Shown here: positions 1-10,527 of the stretch, piece after piece
Position numbering within the stretch: position 1 is the first letter of the stretch
How the letters are laid out: the number at the start of each line of letters is the position of its first letter
Assembly: GCA_018398765.1 (NCBI GenBank)
Contig: JAHBMJ010005084.1
Span: 99,274-146,224 of the forward strand
DNA: 46,951 nucleotides
Origin: Chromera velia
Lineage: Eukaryota; Sar; Chromeraceae
Direction: 5' to 3'
Notes under the pieces: model-generated
Seen by the model: only the letters and a program-made list of their open reading frames with translations
Databases searched by the model: none
Told to the model about the DNA's origin: nothing
Translations under genes and position numbers: made by a program

Positions 1-1
1 G

Positions 2-1567
2 GGTCACTCCCAATTGGAGTCCTTAGATCTGGAAGGAAATTTCATGTGGAGTCTGGAACCTGTCACGAAGATTCTTCAGAGTCTTCCTTCCCTAAAGAAT
101 TTGAATCTGATGGTCAAACCTCCTAGGGGTAGGATGCGGGGTGTGGGGGGTGTTTGGGGGTTTCTGAATACTTTGGGATCACAAGAGTGTTTTTCTCTCG
201 AGAATGTGGCGATGCGGGTGGACGCGGTCTCCAACAGCGAGAGCACAGACGATGAGACCGTGCGTACGCTTGCTGCAGGGGTATATCCGTCTGTCCGCAC
301 TCTCAGCCTCACTGTTCCCCCGTATCAGTTCACGTTGTTCTTTCGCGAGCTTGCAGCACTAGTTGCAGCACCTTTTGAAACAATCGACCTTTTTGTTGTC
401 TCTGTGGGGGGAGAGAAGGATGAGGAAGTGTTGACGGTGGGGCTCCTTTCACTTCGAGAGGGCATCCTGAAAGGGCGTTTGGGTTTTCTTCGAAAGTTTC
501 AATTCGGGGTGGAAAGCATGGGAAAGGAGGAGGTGGACATCCTGATGGATGCGGTTGTTAAGAGTGATTGGGGGTTGCCAAATCTTGAGAGTTTGGATTT
601 TTGTTGGACAGCGGCGGGAGAGGGGGCCGAGTCCTTGGGGAGGGCGCTGGCGTCTGGTAAGTTGGGGGGCCTCGGCCAGATCAATCTGTTTGGATCGGGT
701 GTGACAGATGAGGGGGTTAGGGGAATTGCAGAAGCTGTTATGGCGGGGGCAATGGTTGGGATGAGTTCCCTGGAACTGGGGAATAATCCTGATGTCTCGG
801 GAGAGGTTTGGGAAGAGTTCATGGTTGCGATAGCGGAAAGCGACAAAGGGATGCCGAAACTTTCAAACTTAGGACTTTCAGTCACGAACGCGAAAAGAGT
901 GGGAGGATCATTACTGTTTGCCCTGGGATCCGGCAAGCTTCCGTCTCTCGAACGGTTGTTTGCAGAGGATGAGTTGATTCTTTTGGATGAAAAGGGGGTG
1001 GAAACTTTGGGGGATGTGGTGAAGAGAGGCACATTGCCCCCTCGCTTAGGGGCCATGGGATTCTCTCTGAAGGCCCCGAATGTAAACTGTGACGCTTTGA
1101 TCCGCTCCATTGCCTTGAGTGAGAAAGGACTTCCCTTTTGCGTGAAGACCCTGAATGTCAAATGGGGGCGTGTGGGAGAGGACGCATTGGCGTTCCTGGC
1201 AGCAAGTGGGAAAGGGTCTTTGGGGGGAAAGCTTCCGGGATTAGAGCGACTGGATCTTTTCAACTGGGGGATTGATGACGGCAAAGTGAAGAGACTGGGG
1301 GAGGTGTTTGCTGCACATGGGTGTCCCAGACTGAATATTCTAGAGCTGAGTAAAAATAGAATCACAATCGCAGGCTTCTCAGCGTTCGTTGACACCCTAT
1401 GCACAGACAGTCTCCCGAATGTCAGACACATATTCTTAAACAGTCAGGAAGAAGCTGAGGCAGAGGAAGAGCCTTGGCCTGGGAGCTTCGCCATTGCTAT
1501 CCAAAATGTTAAAAAACGCGCTCAGGATGAAGGAAAGCTGCCGGGGCTTATTAATACCCAGCTTTAA
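2..1567 (+). CDS. Leucine-rich-repeat protein, RNI-like, 5' partial
   Basis: The frame is open from the window edge (an LESLDL-type repeat is entered at position 14 on a TTG codon, not a start) to TAA at 1565-1567, so at least 521 residues are coded and the N-terminus lies outside. No introns are seen. Irregular leucine-rich units recur, for example LKNLNL, VRTLSL, LESLDF, LGQINLFG, MSSLELGNN, LERLDLF and LNILELSKN. They are spaced roughly 28-60 residues apart and joined by helical segments of the type VTDEGVRGIAEAV, which is typical of ribonuclease-inhibitor-like LRRs. No signal peptide, membrane segment or catalytic domain is visible. Such proteins usually act as binding scaffolds, but the partner cannot be inferred. 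The last 40 residues are acidic and then basic, without LRR pattern. Coding GC content is clearly higher than in the AT-rich sequence downstream. Confidence 0.85.
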   Translation, partial: GHSQLESLDLEGNFMWSLEPVTKILQSLPSLKNLNLMVKPPRGRMRGVGGVWGFLNTLGSQECFSLENVAMRVDAVSNSESTDDETVRTLAAGVYPSVRTLSLTVPPYQFTLFFRELAALVAAPFETIDLFVVSVGGEKDEEVLTVGLLSLREGILKGRLGFLRKFQFGVESMGKEEVDILMDAVVKSDWGLPNLESLDFCWTAAGEGAESLGRALASGKLGGLGQINLFGSGVTDEGVRGIAEAVMAGAMVGMSSLELGNNPDVSGEVWEEFMVAIAESDKGMPKLSNLGLSVTNAKRVGGSLLFALGSGKLPSLERLFAEDELILLDEKGVETLGDVVKRGTLPPRLGAMGFSLKAPNVNCDALIRSIALSEKGLPFCVKTLNVKWGRVGEDALAFLAASGKGSLGGKLPGLERLDLFNWGIDDGKVKRLGEVFAAHGCPRLNILELSKNRITIAGFSAFVDTLCTDSLPNVRHIFLNSQEEAEAEEEPWPGSFAIAIQNVKKRAQDEGKLPGLINTQL

Positions 1568-2517
1568 TATGTTGTAATTCAATTTGGTTCGTTGGTTCGA
1601 TCACAGTTGGCATTTAATATATGATGGCTAAAATGAATAAAAAAGAAAGAAAACAAAGCTGGTGAAACTGAACTACTCATAATATTTAATATTCACGCTT
1701 TACCGCAGCAGTTCTAGTTTTAGTTTGAAAAAAATCAGCTAGTGTAGATGTGTGTATCTTAAGTATATACATCAAACCGTACTTTAACTGTAACTAAACC
1801 TGTAGTTATTTCTAAGTGTATCGTAGTGCGGATTTATGACTACATCATGATAATGTGATAGTAATAGTATTGTAACAACAGCCTGAGATTTGACATAGTT
1901 TTTTAGAATATGAAGGTTTATCATCATAATTTAATTAATAAGTTTCTCTGCTGTCTTATTAGCAAGAGAAAAGTTTTTAAGATGGAGAAAAACAAATTTA
2001 AGGAAATCTGCTATAACTTAAGTTTTGCTATATAATAAATATAGTAGTAAAACAGCTAGCTAATTCAAGTTATTATAACGTTGGTATAGTTATATCTAGA
2101 GTTATATAATTGAAAAATCATACGGTAGTAATACTGTGCGGCATTTTAGGTGACACTTAAGCAGTACTAGAGGCACTGTAGGCTGTGGAGCACACCAGTG
2201 ATCCAGGGGCTCTCCATGCCTTCCCACGATATCTATAATATAAATGACATTACCTAGGGCATTACTAGTAAATCATTTAATATATCAAGTTATTATCAAA
2301 TAGCTAGGCCGCTGCTGACAGCCTGCCAGTGCTGTCATTTAATAATAGCTGTCATATCCAGTACCAGTCGCTGGGATCTCTGAATGCAGCCACTAGTGCG
2401 GCCAGCCAGATGATGATGTAAAACTAGGATGTAAAAGGTGAACGTTTAACCCGGAGCCAGTGCATGCTCGCAGCTGAATAGGCACGTCTTCGAATGTAGT
2501 TTCAAATCAAGAAACGA
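1568..2517. other. AT-rich 3' flank without a gene
   Basis: This is AT-rich sequence with stops in all frames. An AATAAA hexamer about 70 bases after the LRR stop could serve polyadenylation of that gene. Short runs such as CAAGTTATTAT recur near 2066 and 2286, but I could not delimit a transposon. Confidence 0.5.
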
Positions 2518-2781
2518 ATGTTTCGATCACACGGTGTGAAACCAGGCACTGGAGACGGTCGGAGGGGGGTTAGCAGAACTATTGAAGGACATGTGCACAT
2601 AAGGACCTACAAAAATGAAGGGGATGAGGAGCACCCGATCTCAAAGAAGAGTGCGAAAAGAAAGTCAGGGGGGACGGAGTCAGAGGTTGAGAAAGATCGG
2701 AAGGAGATAAAACCAGAGAGAGAAGAGCACATTCAAGAGGGAAGAGGGAAGAGAGGGGGGAGAAAGAACTAACGAAAGACT

Positions 2782-2802
2782 AAGCGAGCGAGCGAGCGAG
2801 CG

Positions 2803-2837
<35 letters not shown>
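2782..2837. repeat. (GAGC)n-(GA)n microsatellite
   Basis: About six GAGC units pass directly into a GA dinucleotide tract. It lies in purine-rich sequence (2518-3490) whose open frames are only by-products of low complexity. Confidence 0.9.
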
Positions 2838-2845
<8 letters not shown>

Positions 2846-3505
2846 GACGATGCAGGGAAAAAAGGAATCTGACGGAAAGGTGTTGAAGATGACAGTAAAG
2901 AGAAATAGGCACCACAAAACGCACCGCCTTTTTTTACTGCATGCGGTTTTGGATTTGCTCCTTTTATGATAGCGGGGACAACCCCCCCTAAGGCGCGCAA
3001 AGAAACAGAAAAAGAGACATACAGGAAAAGGGTGGAGCCGAAGAGAGGTAAAGGATTGAGTGCTGAAAATTGACGTGAATTCAAAGAGAGACAAGAAGGA
3101 GAAGAAAATGCACGGCATGTGCAATGCAGCTGAACACACACATATAGAAAACATAACAAAGAGAACGATCACTGGAAGAAGAAAGGGCCCAAGCCGGCTT
3201 CAGTCGAGACAAACAAAGAAAAGGAAGCACAACGGCATAAGTAAGAGAGAGAGAGAGAGGCACCAAAAACATGAATGCCAAGTGACGGTCAAACAAGAGA
3301 AAAAGGATGAAAGCAAAGCAACAAAAGAACGAACTTTGAACGCAACGCAGAAAGGGAAGAAACCTCTTCGGGTCCCCTGTCCCTCCTTTGGCAGTGAGTG
3401 AGTCTCACGGACAGACTTTAGACCAGAGAGAATGAATGTGTTCATGTAAAACTGAATGCCAAAATATTCTCATCGGCCTATCTCTTCATCTACCCCCCCC
3501 CCCCC

Positions 3506-3540
3506 NNNNNNNNNNNNNNNNNNNNNNNNNNNNNNNNNNN
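3506..3540. other. Assembly gap (35 N) inside poly-C
   Basis: Thirty-five N are flanked by 13 C on the left (3493-3505) and 7 C on the right (3541-3547). This looks like a homopolymer that sequencing could not cross. The surrounding 2838-4964 region is low-complexity purine/pyrimidine sequence with no gene I can support. Its right end would hold the 3' UTR of the minus-strand carrier gene. Confidence 0.9.
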
Positions 3541-4964
3541 CCCCCCCTGCCCGGGATGCCCAAAGCAAAGGAATCAATGAGATGAGATGGACAAATGTAT
3601 GGCTTTGGGGCTCCGAAATGGAATGGCATCAAAAACTTGGTTTCGAAGGAGGAGGAAAGTAGAAGAAAGTGAAGCAAAAAGTCCTCCACAGGCGAAGGAT
3701 TTTCTTGGACCATCTTTTTTCCCCTCCGCTCTTTCTCTCTTCGTCAGTTCCTTTCTTTCTATCTCCCTCCCTCTTCCTCTTCTTTTTTTCTGTCTCGCTC
3801 CGTGTCCCCGGCTGACGCACGACAACACACGATACTTTCATTTCAATCTCATTCTTTCTTTCAGCCCCTCCCTCTGTTGGTTTTATTTTTTTCTTCGCTC
3901 CTTTCTGAGTTTTTCTTTCTCTTTCTTCTCCGTGGGTCGGACTGGATACGCCGACAGAGGAGAGAGTGAGACACATACGAACTTTCACATCACCAATGAA
4001 TCAAAATCGTTCTTCTGGTCTACTTGCTTCCCTAGAAATACACGGCTGTGCTGAAGCATTCACGCCAGCACACAACAAAAACGGGATTTGACACCCACAC
4101 AAAAACGGGGAAGACGGAAAAGCTCGGAAACCCAAGAGTCCTTTCTCCTCATGCCCCCAAAATCATCCGTGCATTTTCATCTCCCTGATCCATATTCCTT
4201 TGCGTTTGCTTCAGATACACGGTTTCTTTTCGTTTTCTTTTTTTGTTCCCTCTACGTCTTAACAGTATGAACCTTTGACTTTCGCACTCAAAATTGGACC
4301 CACTGCAGGACTCCACGTGTGCCACGATCGATCCGCTCTCCGCTTCTATCTATGACAGTTGACACGTCTGCTTCTTCTGATCTCTTTTTTGTCACTCTCA
4401 ACGTTCCCTCTCTTGAACGGTCTCACCTTTCAGCAAAGCCCCTTTTGTTGCCTTCCTTTTCTCGAATCCATTTCAGAAGGTCCAACCACATTCAAAATAG
4501 ATCTGCTCTGTGTCTGTTTTCTTGATCTTGATCCTCTCCCCACCGACAAATCGACCACATGCATGCATGCACCTTCATGAGTCTTCAAAACGTTTTGCCA
4601 GCTGCCTTTTCCCCCTTGTCCTTTCAGAGATCTTCACCTCAATCAAATTTGTCAGCCAAGGAAATCAGATGGAGGGAAGGGAAGAAACAAAAGAAACTGA
4701 TAGACAAGATGTGCAAAGCAGAAAAGAAAAGGCCATGCCCCAACGAACTGCATGCACCGTGTAACATCGATTTTTGATGTTCCTCTTGCTCCCTTTCCTT
4801 TGCTGTTCCAAAGGTTCTTCCGCCCTCCCTCCCTTTTCCTCTGCTGTTTAGCCTTCTTGCCGTCTCTTCTTCTTTTGTGTCTCTCTCCGCTTTCTGGGCC
4901 TACCTTCCATTTCTTTCTGCAGAAAAGAGTCCTTTCATTCTTTTTATTTTTCGGGTCAGTCAAT

Positions 4965-6212
4965 TCAACGTGACACCATCTGGCTGTCAGGCAGGAGGAA
5001 GAGACGGGTCCTTTCGAAGACCGAAAAGAAGATTGAGCACACAGAAAACCACCAACAGGAGCGGGGAATTGCAGAAGTGAAGAACCCACGGAACCCGGAC
5101 TCCTTCACAATCGCGGACACCACACGGTAGACCTGCATGCAATTGCAATCATCCACAATTCCTGTTGAATCATAGGATCGAAACGAAGGAAGAATTTGAA
5201 ACGGGGTCTTTTCAGTCAGTGCAAGGAAACAGAAACATGCGAAGAGGAAATAAAGGTGAAGGAAAAAACAGAGAAAAAAAAAAGTCATCCGTGTCCCCAT
5301 CCCTTTTTCTCCCCCCGTCTTTTCTCTATCATCTTCTTCTCCTCTTTCTCCTCCCCCTGCACTCCCGACCTTTCTGTCCTCTGGTCGAGATGCCGTCATC
5401 ACTTTCGTCTTCACAACGTCCAGAGGGGTCGTGGTCCAACCCGCCAGGGCACCCGAGATGCCCCCCCACAGCACCGTCTCTGCGTCTGTCCACGGATGGT
5501 CCAAATCTCCGTGGGGCAGGGCTTTCCGAGACAGAGACGTCGTTACGCGCAGCTGCAGAGAGAGAAAGAGAGAGAGCCGAACACACCGAGACAAAATCAA
5601 TTGAATGAACTCACTTCTCAAAGAAATTAAAAGGACATAAAAAAAAATCAACAGAGAGGGCACGAAAAAGTTCCGAATTTTCCTTTATCTACCTTCCACC
5701 ACAGACACAGAAAAAAGGCGCACATGCACTCCCCCTCTCTGCACCTGACCTTCCACAGCTTGAACTGTTCGTAGGAGACGAACAGCACGACCATGAACGG
5801 CACATCCCTTGCCGCTGTGGTCCAATACCCCGCGAAGAGCCCCCTGATACCCTCTGTCCTCAAAATCGAGACCACACCCTCCCGGGCGTTCGAGTACATT
5901 CCCGCCTGGAGTCGCTGTGTGACGACCTCACGGGGTACCTTCACGAGGGAAGACGCAAAGTCTCCCGCCTGCATGCATTCATAAATGCGTGGGAGAGATC
6001 TACAAATAAAGTTTTTGTACCTGTACTCTTACTCGACATCGATCGGCACTGAAAAGACTTGGATCAAGAAAGACACAGAAAGAAAGAATAATCGAACGGA
6101 CGAAAGAAAGGGGAAGAAGGACAGGGAGGGGCAAAGAGAGGGGCAGGAAGAGAGGCAAAGAAAGAAAAAGAAAGAAACAGACAACGAAAGAAAAACAAAA
6201 AAGAGACAACAT

Positions 6213-6244
<32 letters not shown>

Positions 6245-6807
6245 CAGCGAGAGACGGACTGACCACAGCACTACACGCGTTCTGGAGGGCTTGAGAGTCA
6301 AAGTAGGGATCCAGACACTGTTGCACGACTCCATAGGCCCCGAAACGAAGGCCGCCCTGCAGAGAGAAGATGATTGAGAGGAGACGTGTAGAAACGACCG
6401 TGGCGAACACGTACTTGACCAGAAAAGGAGGACTCAAATGGTACACAGAACGGACAGAAGGGATTTCAATGGACCACTTCTAAACCCACCCACAACAGAG
6501 ACATTCCGTTTCGTCAAGTAGCTTCATTTTTTCTTATTCATATCATTGCAGTCGCTTTCTTCTTTTGAGGAAAATGCAAGGAAAGGCAGACGACCTATGG
6601 GCCCACTAACAAATTGAGGAACAGAAAGAGAGACAGAGACAGGCACAGGGACAGACCTGGGGAGCTGCACCCAGCACACTTGTGAGGAAGCCCCTCGAGA
6701 GGACTCTCGCTCCAGCAACCCTGCAAAGAGACAGAAAGACCGATTTCGTGACTTTTCTTTCATTTTATCTTTTTCCTTCCTTCCTTTCTTTCTTTCTTTC
6801 TCGTCCC

Positions 6808-6860
<53 letters not shown>

Positions 6861-7367
6861 GCTTCCCCACTCAATTCGATGCTGGTGCTTTTTCGTGTGG
6901 TTTTCGGTTTTTTTTCGTGGACTGCACCGAGATATTGAAAGCGAGCAAAGACACGCGATTGGAGAGCAAACCAACCGGAAAGCGTTCACGAGATTCGACC
7001 CCACACCCGCCCCTCCTCCTCCTCCGTTGCCGTTCGTGACCGTGACGGTTGACGCGACGTTCGCCTGCATCTGCGTTCGAATGGTGTCGAGGGGGTGCAT
7101 CACCTGCATTGCATGATCCATTCATCATCCCTCCAATCAATTCGTCATTGATGGCACATGATAGCACATAAATGCACATGCAGAGACAGATATCACCAGT
7201 CGACTGTCCGGTGAACATGGTTACCTGCATCATGCGCAAGAACGCACATAGATAGCAAAACACGATCCCCGAGGAAAGAAACTTGAGCCCCCAGGAAAGC
7301 TACTTCACACGCACGCACGCAGGTAAACACTGACACAGACACCGACACAGACACAGACACAGACACA

Positions 7368-7430
<63 letters not shown>

Positions 7431-8077
7431 GCGGGCGGCGGGGGGGTGGGGGAAGGAGCAGAGCAGAGAGAGCTGACTGACTGCAAAGCCCAAGGGGAGT
7501 GCGCAGGATCCTGCAGGGAGTTGACAGAGGGAGGGCACAAGGAGGGAAGAAGGAAGTCTTTCGGGAGGGATAGGTGGGTACGGCGAGGCAACATGTGAAG
7601 CAAGGGCTGAAAAGAAGAGAGGATGAGGGGAATTGGCAAGGAAGAGAAAGGGAGAAACACGGAAGAGGCGACAAAGAAAGGATGGAGGAAACAATACGAA
7701 AGGGAACTGCATTGTCTCTCTGTCTACTGTGACATGAAGGTCTTAGCCCATCAACCCAGCGACACAAAGAGATCATTCTTCACGCACACTATTGGAAAGA
7801 TTCACATCAACCCGCCGTGCAGTTGATGTCTTGAGAACATATCAGCACACGAATTGATCTGGCTTTGCCTTCTTTTCTGAGCGCTCTCACCTGCAGTGAA
7901 ATTGACCCAGAAAGGGTAGAATTTGGGCCGTGGTGCGGGTGCCTTCTTGGCTTTCCTCTCTGCCTTGAACTCCACAAGAAGCTCTGTGAGGGTGGCCACG
8001 CTTCTTGTGAGCTCCCTGACCTCCTTTCTCAAGTGGGAGATCTCACTTCGCAGCTCCACTACCTCCCTTCCCTGCAT
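4965..8077 (-). CDS. SAMC: Mitochondrial S-adenosylmethionine carrier-like protein (SLC25 family)
   Basis: This is a spliced gene. Exons read on the minus strand: 8077-7891, one unresolved short exon, 7103-6976, 6720-6657, 6356-6264, 5968-5750, 5552-5370 and 5132-4965 (TGA). All have GT-AG borders and matching phases except at the missing exon, which must be 3n+2 bases. The start ATG at 8077 follows GCCGCC, a strong Kozak-like context. Residues 5-40 form a basic coiled coil, then FWVNFTAG begins carrier helix 1. The three carrier repeats carry VMHPLDTIRTQMQ, VKVPREVVTQRLQ and TTPLDVVKTK. The segment EGIRGLFAGYWTTAARDVPF closely follows the pattern that sets SAM carriers apart from other SLC25 members. 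SAM carriers exchange cytosolic SAM for S-adenosylhomocysteine across the inner mitochondrial (or plastid) membrane. Oddities are the coiled-coil extension and a Thr in place of the basic residue of the second PX[DE]XX[KR] signature. Introns are rich in GA/CT microsatellites. Carrier identity is near certain; SAM specificity is likely. Confidence 0.85.
6211..6244. repeat. (GA)n microsatellite in carrier intron
   Basis: A GA tract lies just inside the intron that follows the exon 6356-6264. It reads as CT on the coding strand. Confidence 0.9.
6776..6859. repeat. (TTCC)n/(CT)n/(GC)n compound microsatellite
   Basis: TTCC and TTTC units pass into a long CT tract and then a short GC tract. All of this lies inside the carrier intron between exons 7103-6976 and 6720-6657. 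Confidence 0.9.
7323..7430. repeat. (GACACA)n-(CA)n-(GA)n compound microsatellite
   Basis: Imperfect ACACAG units pass into CA and then a long GA tract, within the carrier intron that also hides the unresolved exon. Confidence 0.9.
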
Positions 8078-8596
8078 GGCGGCTCTTGGAAGGCTTCCCT
8101 GGTCGACCGTGATGACGTTCTCTGTGAGGCCTCTGTTGGGGGGCTCTGAACCTTGCAGCAGAGTTCAAGCACAGACTGGAAGGATGGGTCTTCAGCTTAA
8201 CCTGATAAGAAGACGAATTCCACCATCATGAGACGAAACCAGAGACGCTGAAGAGGGAGGCAGGTGAGACTGTCCCCTTTCTTCGATTCGTTCTCTCCTG
8301 GCCTCCTCCCTTCTCTACAGAACCAGTCGACGTCCCACAAGACGGTCAACTTGGGACACTGACACTTTCGAGACGCTCTTCACTACCAAAAAACTGCGGA
8401 GACGGGACGAGGGGAGGAACCTCAGTCTGACTGAGTGAGTCTTGTCCCACGAGACTGGCGAAAGAGCAAGTTCAAGAGGAAGAACAAGAGGCGGCAAGCC
8501 TGCAAATGATGTACAAATGTACAGACCGTCGGCCGAACCAGTCTCGCAGATCAGCGACTCCTGCACTGGAACTCAGTGTCAGAAGTAAACGAAGTC

Positions 8597-8717
8597 GATG
8601 CACGGCATATTGGCCCAATTCGGCCCGGCCGTATGGCCCGGCGCGAGGGCGCCCCCGCGGCCCTCGCGGCCCTCCCCCCCCCTCCCCCCAATTAACCCCC
8701 CCGGGGGGCTTAAATCA
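8597..8717. repeat. GC-rich island of unknown nature
   Basis: About 120 bases of nearly pure G+C (GGCCCGGCCG, GGCGCGAGGGCGCCC and a CCCCCCGGGGGG palindrome) interrupt ordinary sequence. A similar core, GGCC-AATT-CGG followed by CGCG-rich text, is found at 21,767-21,870. No open frame, TIR or target duplication was identified. Confidence 0.5.
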
Positions 8718-9950
8718 CACAAAAGCTTTATCAGGCAGACCAGGTAGCAGGTACAACATGGAGCAACAACTTTGAATGTGCAGCATTTAGAAGTAACTAA
8801 GAAGTTTCCATGAAATACTATGAAATATGATGATGAAAATATGAATGTCTCTATTGTTTTTCTATTGTCATTTTGTTGATCCACGGTTATCTACTGTAAC
8901 GTGTATGCTGGACGCGGCATGAGCGTGAGCGAGTACATCTTTCCGGGGCCGTGATTGAAATAAGAGCTCGCGGTGTTGCATGGCGTTTAGCCACATGAAT
9001 CAACAGTTGCGTTTCTGTTGCACGAGGGGACAGAATCAGATTGACAGACACAGAGGGACCGAGGGAATAGCAATGAACATCTAGCTTAGCATACCTTCCT
9101 ATATGAATCTGTGAAGCATCCAGTCGACACGTTACATCCACGGTATCATCCACTTACATCTACTGCATGCCGCCGCATACATTCAGTTGAGCTTTAGTTT
9201 ACTTTAGTTAAGTATTAAATTTTGAAGGCTTCAGATCTCATGATTCTCATCTACCAGCGATATATGCAAACTTCATAACTGATCTTCATCTTTAAATCAT
9301 GCCAAAAGAGTCTCTTCCACTCAGTCTTTACTGTTGATTTACTAGCTAGGTTTATCGATCTCAGTTGATTTAGCGTTCTATCTCTTTCACTTTGCAAATC
9401 TGTATAAAACTTAATGAAACGCAATATTCAACAATTTTTAAGATATTATGTAGCTAAAAATTATTCTTAATTATGTTAACCTAACAACTTACCTAACAAC
9501 TGCCAACTGGTCTGATAATAAAAATGATCAGAGTAGAACAACAACTAAATTTATAGTTAGATGCTAGGTTAGATGTTGTAAAACAAACGCTAAAAGTTAG
9601 CCTAAAACCTAGCCTAAACCAAGTGTTTCCTGCCATATGCCCCTGTAATAGCAAGAAAACAATAATAAAAGTCTTTCGGTGCCTCTGTTATACCTCTGTC
9701 AGAGGTGACCCACACAGCTAGTGTGCCACGCTGCGGTCCACCTCTCGCCCCTCCCCTGCCCCCCCACCTACTTAGATCAAACGAAGTTTGAAAGAACTCA
9801 AAAGAGACCGGCAAGAATCAGCCAATCAGACGCCAATCCGACGTCAAACTCGCTCCAAACAGACGCACACTAATTCTCTTACAGCATCTGGCTCATCAGA
9901 TTGAAGACAAAGAACCAACCCCTCCTCCGTCTTCAAGAAAAAAAGGTCGG
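8718..9950. other. AT-rich intergenic block
   Basis: No supported gene. A short near-direct repeat, ATCCACGGT, occurs at about 8880 and 9136. From 9180 to 9610 the DNA is strongly AT-rich and resembles the flanks of the transposon nest at 28 kb, but no ends could be defined. Confidence 0.4.
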
Positions 9951-9952
9951 AA

Positions 9953-10011
9953 GGAAGGAAGGAAGGAAGGAAGGAAGGAAGAAAGGAAGAAAGAAAGAAA
10001 GAAAGAAAGAA

Positions 10012-10042
<31 letters not shown>

Positions 10043-10054
10043 GAAGAAGAAAGA
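9953..10054. repeat. (GGAA)n/(GAAA)n microsatellite
   Basis: GGAA tetramers pass into GAAA tetramers with interruptions. The long Phe/Leu/Ser open frames on the other strand are artefacts of this tract. Confidence 0.9.
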
Positions 10055-10527
10055 AGAAAAGAAAGAACAAGCGAAAGAAGTCGCAAAAAGAAGAGATCTT
10101 GTTGAGGTCTGCCCCCTTCTCTGCTGAGGGAACAACACCGAGAAAGCTATTTGCGGGGAGAAAGAGGACAATGAAAAGCCCTCCCTCCTCGACCATGTCT
10201 CCCTTCCAGCCAGAAAGAAAGAAAGAAAGAAATCAGACCAATCCTCACTTTCTTTCTCCGTCCACCAGTGCCACCAGACACCCTACAGACCACAACTGAC
10301 ACACCAAGCGCCACCAAACCGCGACTCTTCTCCTCCCTCCAGAGCAACTCTGTTTCCTTTCGACCTTGTTTCCATATGACCACACTCCACCCCTATTATT
10401 TTTCTTCTCAATCCCATCGCGTTTCCCTCATGCATCCCCTCCCAACCCCATACACCCACCCTCCATGCAGATTCGCACCTCCTTCGCCTCCCTTGTTCAC
10501 GCACCCTCTCTTTCTTTTCCTCTTCCA

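Noticed and set aside
499..1431. 310-codon minus-strand open frame
   Set aside because: Antisense shadow of the LRR gene; Ser/Pro-rich with no pattern, while the plus strand shows regular LRRs.
2680..3172. Signal-peptide-like Leu/Phe/Ser frames
   Set aside because: Arise from the purine-rich opposite strand; the same kind of frame appears at every GA/GAAA tract (7193-7776, 9844-10196, 46260-46627).
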